Of a DNA stretch of 64,000 bases, positions 44,793 to 52,528 are shown in pieces; positions within the stretch are counted from its first letter, which is position 1, and each line of letters begins with the position of its first letter. Made by a program: the position numbers and the translations under genes. The DNA is from a bacterium (GTDB lineage: Bacteria > Gemmatimonadota > Gemmatimonadetes > Longimicrobiales > RSA9), in contig QGVH01000001.1 of NCBI GenBank assembly GCA_003242735.1, positions 186,001 to 250,000 on the forward strand, written 5' to 3'. The notes under the pieces were generated by a model. That model saw nothing but the letters and a program-made list of their open reading frames with translations. It had not been told where the DNA came from and did no database searches.

Positions 44793-45620
44793 TCAGCTCC
44801 GACCCGCCGCCGCCAGAACCGCGCGCACGCGATCCGGCTCCACGGGTTCGCCCGCGCGACCGCCCCGCTGGAACGCGCTGCCGATGATGGCCCCGTCCGC
44901 GACGGCGAGAACGGCCGCGATGTTGTCGGCGTCGACGCCGCTGCCGGCCCAGACGGTGGCCTCGGGGACGGCGGCCTTCACGGCGCGGATGCGCTCGACA
45001 TCCGTCGGCTTGCCGGTGGCGGCGCCGGAAACGATGAGGACGTCGGCGAGCCCGCGGCTCCAGGCGTCCTCCGCGGCGCGGGCCGCCTCGAGCCCGGCTG
45101 GGGGCACGGCGTGCTTGACCAGCACGTCGGCCGCGATCGCGACGGTCGGCGCGATGCGCGCACGGAGCCGCAACGTCTCGTGGGCGCGACCCGTGATCCA
45201 ACCCTGGTCGGTGAGCATGGCGCCCGTGTGGACGTTGACCCGGATGAAGCGCGCGCCCGACGCCGCGGCGACGGCGAGCGCGGCAGCCGCATCGTTGCGC
45301 AGCACGTTGACGCCGACGGGCACGCCGACGGCGCGCACCACCTCCGCGGTGATCACGGCCATCGCGGCGATGGTCTCGGCCGGGACCGCGTCCGGGTAGA
45401 ACGGCGCATCGCCGAAGTTCTCGACGATGATGCCATCCACGCCGCCCGCCTCGAGCGCCCGGGCGTCCGCCAGCGCGCGCTCACGGACCTGGTCCAGCGA
45501 CCCCGCCCATCGCGGTGCGCCGGGCAACGGCAGCAGGTGGACCATGCCGACGATGACCGGGCGGCGGTCCCCCCAGATGCGTCGAACCCCGCGATGCGGG
45601 CTGAGCGTGTCAGCGGACAC
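44793..45620 (-). CDS. BtpA/SgcQ-family TIM-barrel protein
   Basis: The protein has the BtpA pattern: RPVIVGMVHLLPLPGAP, LEAGGVDGIIVENFGDAPF, IRVNVHTGAMLTDQGWI and VWAGSGVDADNI. The barrel is about 260 residues. Cyanobacterial BtpA stabilises photosystem I, but relatives occur in many non-photosynthetic bacteria, where some are thought to be sugar-phosphate or nucleotide-related enzymes. GTG 45620 gives 275 residues; the start is uncertain because no ribosome-binding site is clear. No operon link was seen. Confidence 0.8.
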   Translation of the reverse strand: MSADTLSPHRGVRRIWGDRRPVIVGMVHLLPLPGAPRWAGSLDQVRERALADARALEAGGVDGIIVENFGDAPFYPDAVPAETIAAMAVITAEVVRAVGVPVGVNVLRNDAAAALAVAAASGARFIRVNVHTGAMLTDQGWITGRAHETLRLRARIAPTVAIAADVLVKHAVPPAGLEAARAAEDAWSRGLADVLIVSGAATGKPTDVERIRAVKAAVPEATVWAGSGVDADNIAAVLAVADGAIIGSAFQRGGRAGEPVEPDRVRAVLAAAGRS

Positions 45621-45773
45621 CGGAAGCGCCGGAACGGAGCGACGCCCGCGAGGCGCCCCTCGCCTCACGGGTCAGCGCTCGACCTCGTCGGAACACCATC
45701 CTGCAACCCGGTCGCAGGACGCGTCCAGCCCCCGTGCGGGGCGGGGCCGCGGCCGCGCCGTCCTGCCCCGCGC

Positions 45774-46433
45774 TCAGCCGAGCGCGAGCGCGGTGAGCTC
45801 CGGGATGGTCTCGACACGGTAATCCGGAGCGGCGGCAAGGAGCGTGTCCCGCTCCCGCGCACCCCACAACGCTGCCGCCGTCCGAACGCCTGCGGCCCGG
45901 CCGGCGGCGATGTCGTGCGGCGAGTCGCCGGTGAACAGGATGCGGTCGCTCCGGGCGATGCCCAGCGCGGTAGCGGCGGCACGCACCGGCGCGGCATCCG
46001 GCTTGCCCGGCACGGCGTCGTCCGCCGTGATGACGACGGAGAAGAACCGGTCGAGCCCGCACACGCGCAGGGTACGCGCCGCCATCTCGCGGCGCTTGCC
46101 GGTGACCACGGCGAGCCGGAGCCCCGCCCTGGCCACCGCCTCGAGCATGTCCGTGACGCCGGGGTAGGCGCGGACCATCTCGTCGTGCACGCTCCGCTGG
46201 TACTCGACGTAGGTCTCGACCATCGCCTCCAGCTCCTCATCGCTACGGGCGAACGCCCGGAGCTGCTCGCGGAGCGGCGTGCCGAGGCTCGCCAGCCACA
46301 CGGAGTCCGGCGGCACCGTGCCCCGATGCACCTGCATGGTGTGCCGGAAGGACCGCAGGATCAGCTCGATGCTGTCCGCGAGCGTGCCGTCGAGATCGAA
46401 CAGCAGGGCGTCCCAGCGGCTGGAACGCGCCAT
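45774..46433 (-). CDS. HAD-family phosphatase (phosphoglycolate-phosphatase-like)
   Basis: The 219-residue protein has HAD motif I LLFDLDGTLADS (nucleophile Asp), motif II VVTGKRREMA, lysine motif VPGKPDAAPV and motif IV LFTGDSPHDIAAG. The helical cap between motifs I and II fits the Gph/PpaX subgroup, so phosphoglycolate or pyrophosphate is a likely substrate. Its ATG overlaps the hemH stop (TGATG), so it is co-translated with ferrochelatase. Confidence 0.87.
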   Translation of the reverse strand: MARSSRWDALLFDLDGTLADSIELILRSFRHTMQVHRGTVPPDSVWLASLGTPLREQLRAFARSDEELEAMVETYVEYQRSVHDEMVRAYPGVTDMLEAVARAGLRLAVVTGKRREMAARTLRVCGLDRFFSVVITADDAVPGKPDAAPVRAAATALGIARSDRILFTGDSPHDIAAGRAAGVRTAAALWGARERDTLLAAAPDYRVETIPELTALALG

Positions 46434-47488
46434 CACAGGGCCCGAACGTCGGCGCCGCCGAGGCACCACGTGCCCGGCGTGCGGCGGCACGCGCACGAGG
46501 TGAGGGCGAGCCCGTCCGTGCGGCCGCCCGCGAGCGCCGCCTGCACCAGATCCGCGAGCAACGTGATGAAGCGCGCGTCGTCGTGCGGGACCGGCACGCG
46601 GTGGAAGCCGAGGCCGCGCGCCTCCGCCGCCTCCCGCAGCTCGATGTCCAGCTCCGCGAGAGTCTCGGACTGCTCGTGCATGAAGCTCACGGGGACGACG
46701 ACGACGTGCTCGGCATCGATCCCCTCGATCACCGCCTCGATGTCCGGCTGCGTCCACGGGATCGGCCGGTTCGTGTGGTTCTGGTAGCCGATGTCGTAGG
46801 CAGGCGCGCCGGCCGCTTCCGCAATGGCGCGGCACGACTCCTCGGCGTACTGCACGTAACGGCTGCCTTGCTCGATGTAGCGCATCGGCGTGCCGTGCAC
46901 CGAGAACACCAGCCGCGTGCGGCCGTCCGTGAGGTCGAGCCCGTTCTCCGCGACGGTGCGCCGGATGCCCTCCGCGCGCAGCGCGACGTACGCCGGGTGC
47001 CGGTGCCAGCCCGTGATCTCGATGATGTCCACATCCCAGCCCAGCGCGCCGACCTGCGCGCGCAGCTCGGCCAGCGCCGCTATGGTCGTGGATGGGCCGC
47101 AGAGCGGATAGACAGGCAGCCCGACCAGCCGTTCGACGCCATCCTCACGGGCGCGCTCGACCGCCGAACGGATGGTGGGGTCGGTGAACTGCATGCCGAC
47201 GTACGTGCGCGCGGCGATGCCCCGGCGGCCGAGCTCGGCCGCCAGCGCTTCCGCCTGCGCCGCGGCTTGGCGGTTCAGCGGCGAGCCGCCGATCTCGAGG
47301 TACTCCTCGATCAACCCGGGCGCGCGCTCGAGCGCGAGCGCCCGGCTGCGCGCCCGCGCCCGCTCTTCCGTCATTCTGCCCTCGAGGGATGCGTTGGTCA
47401 TGAAGATCCGCTCGAGGAAGGGAACCACCACCTCCTCCGTCGGCTCTTCCGGCTCGCCGAAGTTGAGGAGGATCACACCGATGGCCAT
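46433..47488 (-). CDS. hemH: Ferrochelatase
   Basis: Ferrochelatase (coproporphyrin or protoporphyrin type) inserts iron in the last heme steps. The 351-residue protein shows ILLNFGEPE, GGSPLNR, VGMQFTDPTI, FSVHGTPMRY (metal-handling His) and VVPVSFMHEQSETLAELD. Four cysteines (about residues 130, 332, 334 and 342) are arranged as one internal plus three C-terminal, as in [2Fe-2S] ferrochelatases. It follows hemE by 27 bases and precedes the HAD phosphatase with a one-base overlap. Confidence 0.93.
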   Translation of the reverse strand: MAIGVILLNFGEPEEPTEEVVVPFLERIFMTNASLEGRMTEERARARSRALALERAPGLIEEYLEIGGSPLNRQAAAQAEALAAELGRRGIAARTYVGMQFTDPTIRSAVERAREDGVERLVGLPVYPLCGPSTTIAALAELRAQVGALGWDVDIIEITGWHRHPAYVALRAEGIRRTVAENGLDLTDGRTRLVFSVHGTPMRYIEQGSRYVQYAEESCRAIAEAAGAPAYDIGYQNHTNRPIPWTQPDIEAVIEGIDAEHVVVVPVSFMHEQSETLAELDIELREAAEARGLGFHRVPVPHDDARFITLLADLVQAALAGGRTDGLALTSCACRRTPGTWCLGGADVRAL

Positions 47489-47515
47489 GTCGCCGTTCCT
47501 GCCTCCGTGTCGATT

Positions 47516-48529
47516 TCAGAACGAGTGCACGGTCTCGACGACCGCGCGCAGGACCGCCGGATCCGTCTCCGGCAGCACGCCGTGCCCGAGATTGAAAATG
47601 TGGCCCGGCCTGCGGTTCACGCGCTCCAGGATCTCCCGCGTGCGCGCGACCGCGTAGTCGCGCCCCGCGAGCAGCGCTGCAGGGTCCAGGTTGCCCTGGA
47701 TCGCACGGTCCTCGCCGATCAACTCCCACGCACGGTCGATCGGGATGCGCCAGTCCACGCTCACCGCATCGCCGCCCGCCGCAGCGACCAGCGGCAGCAG
47801 CGCGGGGTTGCCCGTGTAGAAGTGAATGCTCGGCACCCCCGCAGCACGGAGGCGCTCGAACATGCGCGCCACGTACGGCAGCACGTGCCGCTCGTAGTCC
47901 TCGGGCGCGAGCGCACCCGCCCACGAGTCGAAGACCTGGACCGCCGCGGCGCCCGCCTCGTGCTGCGCGATGGCGAACTCCGCGAGGTGCTCGGCCCAGA
48001 AGCTCGCCAGCCGCTGCCACGCCTCGGGCTCGCGCCACATGAACGCCTTGAGCTTCGCCAGATCGTGCACACGGCCGCCGGCGACCAGATACGAGCACAG
48101 CGTCAGCGGCGCGCCCACGAAGCCGATCACGGGCACATCGAGCCGCTGGACGAGGAGACGGATCTGGGCGAGCGCCCAGTCCAGCGCGACGCGCGGGTCG
48201 AACGGCTTCAGCCGCTCCACATCCCGCGCGGCTTCGATCGGCTGGAGAACGACCGGCCCTTCCCCCGGCCGCAGCTCCACCTCGAACCCCGCCGCGAAGA
48301 ACGGCGTGACCAGGTCGTTGTAGAGCACCACCGCGTCCACCGGGAAGTACTCCAGCGGCAGCGTGGTGATCGCCGCCGCGGCCTCCGGGTCGCGCAACAG
48401 CTCGAACATGCCGCGCTCCGCCCGGCTCGCCCGGTACTTCGGCAGCGACCGGCCCGCCTGCCGCATGAACCACACCGGCGTGCGGTCCACGGGCTCCCGG
48501 CGCAACGCCCTCAACAGGCGATCGTTCAT
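47516..48529 (-). CDS. hemE: Uroporphyrinogen decarboxylase
   Basis: HemE converts uroporphyrinogen III to coproporphyrinogen III. The 337-residue protein has the signature RTPVWFMRQAGRSLPKYR near the N-terminus, the catalytic-Asp region DAVVLYNDL, GFVGAPLTLCSYLVAG, and FNLGHGVLPETDP near the end. ATG 48529 starts MNDRLLRALRREPVDRTP; longer in-frame starts are low-complexity. It begins the hemE-hemH-HAD gene string. A protoporphyrinogen-oxidase-like gene lies 2.6 kb away on the other strand. Confidence 0.95.
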   Translation of the reverse strand: MNDRLLRALRREPVDRTPVWFMRQAGRSLPKYRASRAERGMFELLRDPEAAAAITTLPLEYFPVDAVVLYNDLVTPFFAAGFEVELRPGEGPVVLQPIEAARDVERLKPFDPRVALDWALAQIRLLVQRLDVPVIGFVGAPLTLCSYLVAGGRVHDLAKLKAFMWREPEAWQRLASFWAEHLAEFAIAQHEAGAAAVQVFDSWAGALAPEDYERHVLPYVARMFERLRAAGVPSIHFYTGNPALLPLVAAAGGDAVSVDWRIPIDRAWELIGEDRAIQGNLDPAALLAGRDYAVARTREILERVNRRPGHIFNLGHGVLPETDPAVLRAVVETVHSF

Positions 48530-49197
48530 TCCACGACTCGGCCCCTCCGGGGTCCACACCGCGCCGGGGGAGAGCGCAGCGCGCAGTGGCACCGCGCGTC
48601 GAGGCGTGCGGGCTCCGCGCGATCGCGCCACCCCGCCGGCGCGGCGCACGTTAGCGATCCGCCGCCGCGGGGGCAACGCTCGACGACGTCACGCCGCTGC
48701 GCGCACGGCTCCGGGGCGGGTACGCCGATGCAGCACCCGACCCGGGGCGTCGCACCGCCGCGCGCGGGGCTCCGAGGGGCGCCCAGCGGTCGCGCGCGGC
48801 TCGTCGGCCCTGGAAACGAGAGGCCCGCCGCGCCGTCCTACGGGCGCGACGGGCCCCGAAAAAGGAGAACGGCCGCCGGCTTCGGCGACCGTCCGTCCTT
48901 TGCGCGGCGCTCTCCCCGGAGTTCCCGTCGCCGCGCAACCGAATTGTGCCCCGGAACGAGTGCACGCGGCGTTCCAATCTTGGACAAACGGATAACTCAT
49001 TGTCGTGCAACGAATTGTGATTTTCGGGGGGCGCGCGACCGGCCGCCGGACTGCGCAAAGATTGCACGGTATTGTAAGGATTTCGTGAACCACGCGGCCT
49101 CCCCGGCCGCGACACCGGCGACGACAGGTGCGGCGACCGCCGTGTGACGCCGCGGCGAGGCGCGGGTCGCGGGCCACCGGCGCGCCGGTCTCGGGGC
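48530..49197. other. Intergenic region, 668 bases
   Basis: The region lies between hemE and a small membrane-protein gene, both on the minus strand. It contains two tandem hairpins (48822-48892), an unusually AT-rich patch (48960-49085) with CGAATTGTG occurring twice (48940-48948 and 49011-49019), and otherwise GC-rich filler. A small minus-strand transcript ending at the hairpins is possible. Confidence 0.45.
48822..48892 (-). terminator. Tandem minus-strand terminators
   Basis: On the minus strand the first structure pairs ACGGTCGCCG with CGGCGGCCGT across an AAGC loop (48869-48892), followed by TCTCCTTTTTC. The second is a 13-bp stem (48822-48855). On the plus strand each stem has one C-A mismatch, which becomes a G-U pair on the minus strand, so the minus-strand RNA is the one that folds fully. 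Confidence 0.6.
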
Positions 49198-49395
49198 TCA
49201 GCGGAACAGCCTCGAGACCAGCCAGATGAAGAGGACGACCAGGAGGACGAGGACCACGCCGGCCCAGAGGCCGACCCGGAAGATCCCCTTGGCGAGCTCG
49301 CAGCCGCCGAGACCGAGGGCGAGCAGCAGACCGATCGCGGCACCCCACCGACCCGACGGTGCTGCGACGTTGAGACCGGAACGCCGAAGGACCAT
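49198..49395 (-). CDS. Small lipoprotein-like membrane protein
   Basis: The 65-residue protein has a hydrophobic stretch ending in LALGLGGC, which could be a lipoprotein cleavage site at Cys31, followed by a second helix (about 42-60, LWAGVVLVLLVVLFIWLVSRLF). It is either a lipoprotein with a membrane helix or a two-helix membrane protein. ATG 49395 follows GGGAGG. Function is unknown. Confidence 0.6.
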   Translation of the reverse strand: MVLRRSGLNVAAPSGRWGAAIGLLLALGLGGCELAKGIFRVGLWAGVVLVLLVVLFIWLVSRLFR

Positions 49396-49573
49396 CGCCA
49401 CCTCCCGTTCCCACACGAGGACGGGTGGGGCAACATCCATACCGGGGCCGACGAAGCCTGCCTGGTCGGCGGGTGCGTTGCGCCGCGTGCCCTGGCCGTG
49501 GCGACCCGGGTTCCTCCGCCGGATCGACCGAGACAAAGGAGGGCGGTTTCCCGCCCGCTGCACATCGCGCCGG

Positions 49574-49609
49574 CCCCCAGCGTGCCGATCGCTCGAGGCA
49601 CGCTGGGGG
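49574..49609 (-). terminator. Hairpin downstream of mscL
   Basis: CCCCCAGCGTGCC pairs exactly with GGCACGCTGGGGG across a 10-base loop, about 90 bases after the mscL stop on the minus strand. Confidence 0.55.
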
Positions 49610-49699
49610 GATCCTTCTCCGGCGCGAGCGCGCTCGCGGACGCGCGGGTGCGTCGACCGTCGGCCCTGCTCCATGCGTCAGGGCCCGGTCGGCCGCGAG

Positions 49700-50140
49700 C
49701 TACGCCGGGATCAGCTCGGACGTGCAGTGGCCGCAGCGCGTGGCGTCGATCGGGATGGAGAACTTGCAGTGCGGGCAGGGTTTCTCCGTCGGATCGCCCG
49801 CCGGCGCCGGCTTGCGGAGCAGCCGGTTGTACTGCTTGACCAGCAGGAACACGGCGAAGGAGACGATCAGGAACGAGACGATGTTGTTGATGAACATCCC
49901 GTAATTGATCGTCGGCGCCCCTGCCTCCTGCGCAGCAGCCAGCGACGCGTACTCCTCACCCGACAGGTTGATGTACAGGTTGGAGAAGTCCAGGCCACCG
50001 GTGAGGAGCCCCAACGGCGGCATCAGGACATCATTGACCAGCGAGTTCACCACAGAGGTGAACGCCGCGCCGACCACGATGCCGACCGCCAGGTCCACGA
50101 CGTTTCCCCGTGCGATGAAGCTGCGAAACTCGGCCCACAT
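49700..50140 (-). CDS. mscL: Large-conductance mechanosensitive channel with zinc ribbon
   Basis: MscL opens at high membrane tension to release solutes after osmotic downshock. The 146-residue protein has the N-terminal amphipathic helix and first pore helix (FIARGNVVDLAVGIVVGAAFTSVVNSLVND), a periplasmic loop, the second helix (FINNIVSFLIVSFAVFLLVKQYNRL) and a C-terminal CPHC-x12-CGHC zinc-ribbon-like tail. The tail extends the usual cytoplasmic helix and occurs in some other lineages. It is divergent from nothing nearby and ends at a strong hairpin. Confidence 0.93.
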   Translation of the reverse strand: MWAEFRSFIARGNVVDLAVGIVVGAAFTSVVNSLVNDVLMPPLGLLTGGLDFSNLYINLSGEEYASLAAAQEAGAPTINYGMFINNIVSFLIVSFAVFLLVKQYNRLLRKPAPAGDPTEKPCPHCKFSIPIDATRCGHCTSELIPA

Positions 50141-50249
50141 ACACGCCTCCTCCGGAGATCGGGGTGAACAACACGCGCAGCGGCACGCACACGGCGCCGC
50201 TGCGCGCGAGTGGATCCGAACGTCAGGGCCGCTCGACTGCCGTGGACCG

Positions 50250-50897
50250 TCAGGACGCCATGGGCAGCAGGTTCTCCAGGAGCTGCACCGCTGCGGGCGG
50301 CAGGTACTTCAGCGCCGTGGGCGTCAGCGGCATGTCCGGCACGTGCTTCCAGCGCCGACGGCTCGCGATCATCGAGACGTTCTCGGGCGTCGTGTCGAAG
50401 ATCTCCGCAACCACGGTCGGCGAGATCCCGCGCTCCACGAGATGACGGATCCCCACCACCGACAGCGCATCCAGCCGCGCCTGAGGATGGCGCTCCCCGC
50501 GCCGCACGGCCGGCGGCCGCCGCGACGTGCGCTGCGGACGCCGGGGCAGCGGCTGGCCGTCCGGTCCCTTCACCGAACGCCCCAGACGCACCACGTACGA
50601 TGGCGTGATGCCGAACTGCTCGGCGATCTCGCGGACCGGCCGCTCCCCCTCGAGGTACTCCTTGCGGATCTGTTCGATCTCCTCGGGGGAAAGGGGTTGC
50701 GACCTCTTCCTCTTACCCGGCTTCTTCGGGCTCGGCAAGGCGCCCGGGATGTGCGCGTAGGTGTGCCCGTACACGGCCGCCTGGACGGCCTTCTCTGTCA
50801 CGCCGAATTTCTTGGCGAGCTCACGGCACGTTGCACGGCCCGCACGTACCTCTTCACGACAATACTGGACGTGAGGGGCAAGTGTGTGGTGATGCAT
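50250..50897 (-). CDS. Protein with three tandem helix-turn-helix-like segments
   Basis: The 215-residue protein has three DNA-binding-like units separated by basic linkers. The first (about 13-45) is CRELAKKFGVTEKAVQAAVYG; the second (about 69-107) is VREIAEQFGITPSYVVRLGR; the third (about 141-185) is SPTVVAEIFDTTPENVSMIASRR. Each follows the A-x3-G/D-[IVT]-T/S turn pattern. Linkers are rich in Lys/Arg/Pro. There is no ligand-binding or enzyme domain. It resembles phage-like or homing-associated DNA-binding modules more than a one-domain regulator. It is divergent from the protoporphyrinogen-oxidase-like gene, so it might control it. No family name is claimed. Confidence 0.6.
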   Translation of the reverse strand: MHHHTLAPHVQYCREEVRAGRATCRELAKKFGVTEKAVQAAVYGHTYAHIPGALPSPKKPGKRKRSQPLSPEEIEQIRKEYLEGERPVREIAEQFGITPSYVVRLGRSVKGPDGQPLPRRPQRTSRRPPAVRRGERHPQARLDALSVVGIRHLVERGISPTVVAEIFDTTPENVSMIASRRRWKHVPDMPLTPTALKYLPPAAVQLLENLLPMAS

Positions 50898-51058
50898 CGC
50901 GCTTCACGGGTGGGAGGAAACTCAGGCAAAATCGTGGGAAAGAATATCCGGCCCCACGCCGCTGTCAAGAGACCCGTGCACCGGGCCATACGCTGGAAAG
51001 CCGCTGACCCCACGTCACTTGCACGACATCGGGTTCGAACGGATGAGTTCTGCATCGG

Positions 51059-51082
51059 ATTCTTTCGAGAAGAATAATTTTT
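51059..51082 (+). promoter_or_regulatory. AT-rich hairpin with T-run upstream of the PPOX gene
   Basis: ATTCTT pairs with AAGAAT across TCGAG, followed by AATTTTT. It looks like an intrinsic terminator read on the plus strand but no gene precedes it there, so it may be a leader attenuator. The same patch also offers AATAAT as a -10 element. It lies 56 bases before the start codon. Confidence 0.4.
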
Positions 51083-51137
51083 CGGTCGTCCTCAGATCGG
51101 AGCGGGTTGACCGACGCGCGACCGAGGGGGCGGGGGA

Positions 51138-52391
51138 ATGATCGCCATCGTCGGCGCCGGGATCACGGGGCTCGCGTTGGCCCACTATCTCTCCACGCTG
51201 GGCGTGGAGTGCATCGTGCTGGAGGCGGCCGAGACCGCGGGCGGGGCGATCCGCACGGTGAACGAGGACGGCCGCGTGCTGGAGCTGGGGCCGCAGCGCA
51301 TGCGGACGTCGCGCGAGCTCGACCGACTGATCGGAGAACTCGGGCTCGAGGGGCAGCGCATCGACGCGCCGGCGGGGCTGCCGCTGCTGATCTACCACGC
51401 CGGCGCGCTGCATCGGGTGCCGATGGGTTTGCGGGAGGCGTTGCGGAGCGACCTGTTCGGGTGGCGCGGCAAGCTCCGCCTCCTGGTGGAGCCGCTGACC
51501 GGCGGCGCTCGGGGTGACGAGACGGTCGCGCACTACCTGACGCGGAAGCTCGGGCGCGAGGCGTACGAGCGCGTGGCGGGCCCGCTGTTCGGCGGGCTGT
51601 ACGCCTCGGACCCGGCGGACATGTTGGTGCGCCATTCGCTGGCGGGGCTGCTGCGCGAGTTGGGCGTGCGGCGGAGCCTGACCCGCGCCCTGCGCCGGCG
51701 ACGCGGCGCTGGATCCGCGGTGGTCTCGTTCCGGGCCGGGATGCAAACGCTGACTGATGCGCTGTACGCGCGGCACCGCGACCGCATCTGGCTCTCGACG
51801 CGGGTGCACGGCGTCCGTCTTGCCGATGGCCGTGTGGAGCTCGAGACCGACCGAGGAACGATCGAGGCCAGCCATGTCGTCTTGACGACACCCGCGGATG
51901 TCACCGCTGCGCTCCTCCGCGACGCGGCGCCGGAGGCTGCCGGGCGACTGGCCCGGCTCCAGTACAACCCGCTCGCGATCGTTCACCTGCACTCGGACGC
52001 GCGGCTGGAGGGTTCAGGCTACCAGGTCTCGTTCGGCGAGCGCCTCGAGACGCGCGGCGTGACGTTCAACGCCAACCTGTTCGGGCGGGACGGCATCTAC
52101 ACCGCGTTCCTGGGCGGCGCGCGGCACCCGCGGCTGGTGGACCTGCCGGACTTCCGCATCGCCGCCATCGCCAGCGCGGAGTTCGAGCTGGTCACCGGCG
52201 CGGAGGCGCGGGTGCTGCGCGTGTCGCGGACGCGCATCCCCGCATGGGATCGGTCCTGGAAAGCGCTGGACGGGCTCGAGCTGCCGCCCCGCATCCATCT
52301 GGCCGCGAACTACGAGTCCCGTGCGGGCATCCCGGGCCGGGTCGTGCGGGCGCGGCAGCTCGCGGAAACGCTGGCGGCGCGCCTGTCGTGA
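51138..52391 (+). CDS. hemY: Protoporphyrinogen/coproporphyrinogen oxidase (HemG/HemY type)
   Basis: The 417-residue flavoprotein starts MIAIVGAGITGLALAHYLSTLG (FAD motif) and continues GGAIRTVNEDGRVLELGPQRM, AGPLFGGLYASDPADM and FRAGMQTLTDAL. These are typical of oxygen-dependent HemY-type enzymes that oxidise porphyrinogens before iron insertion. It ends with IHLAANYESRAGIPG, the C-terminal FAD-contacting strand. With hemE and hemH close by, it completes much of the late heme pathway. A rho-independent-type hairpin follows at 52437. Confidence 0.88.
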   Translation: MIAIVGAGITGLALAHYLSTLGVECIVLEAAETAGGAIRTVNEDGRVLELGPQRMRTSRELDRLIGELGLEGQRIDAPAGLPLLIYHAGALHRVPMGLREALRSDLFGWRGKLRLLVEPLTGGARGDETVAHYLTRKLGREAYERVAGPLFGGLYASDPADMLVRHSLAGLLRELGVRRSLTRALRRRRGAGSAVVSFRAGMQTLTDALYARHRDRIWLSTRVHGVRLADGRVELETDRGTIEASHVVLTTPADVTAALLRDAAPEAAGRLARLQYNPLAIVHLHSDARLEGSGYQVSFGERLETRGVTFNANLFGRDGIYTAFLGGARHPRLVDLPDFRIAAIASAEFELVTGAEARVLRVSRTRIPAWDRSWKALDGLELPPRIHLAANYESRAGIPGRVVRARQLAETLAARLS

Positions 52392-52436
52392 AACGGGCTT
52401 CAGAGGGAGAGGCGCTCGCGGGATGCGAAAGGCAAA

Positions 52437-52460
52437 GGCCCGCCGCGTGAGCGGCGGGCC
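52437..52460. terminator. Bidirectional hairpin after the PPOX gene
   Basis: GGCCCGCCGC pairs exactly with GCGGCGGGCC across a 4-base loop in the convergent gap between the PPOX gene and the M2 peptidase gene. Confidence 0.6.
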
Positions 52461-52528
52461 CGCCTCGTCGCATCACAACGGCATCGCGCCCGTCGAGCGC
52501 GGGTCTCGCCCGCGCGGGAACGGCGAGA

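Noticed and set aside
43188-46787. Very long plus-strand open frame of about 1200 codons
   Set aside because: It lies antisense to the adaptor, BtpA-like, phosphatase and ferrochelatase genes. It is rich in Arg, His, Pro and Asp with no domain, as expected for a shadow frame in 70 % GC DNA.
51031-51045. GGTTCGAAC resembling a tRNA T-loop
   Set aside because: The flanking bases do not form a 5-bp T-stem and no acceptor or anticodon arm can be drawn.
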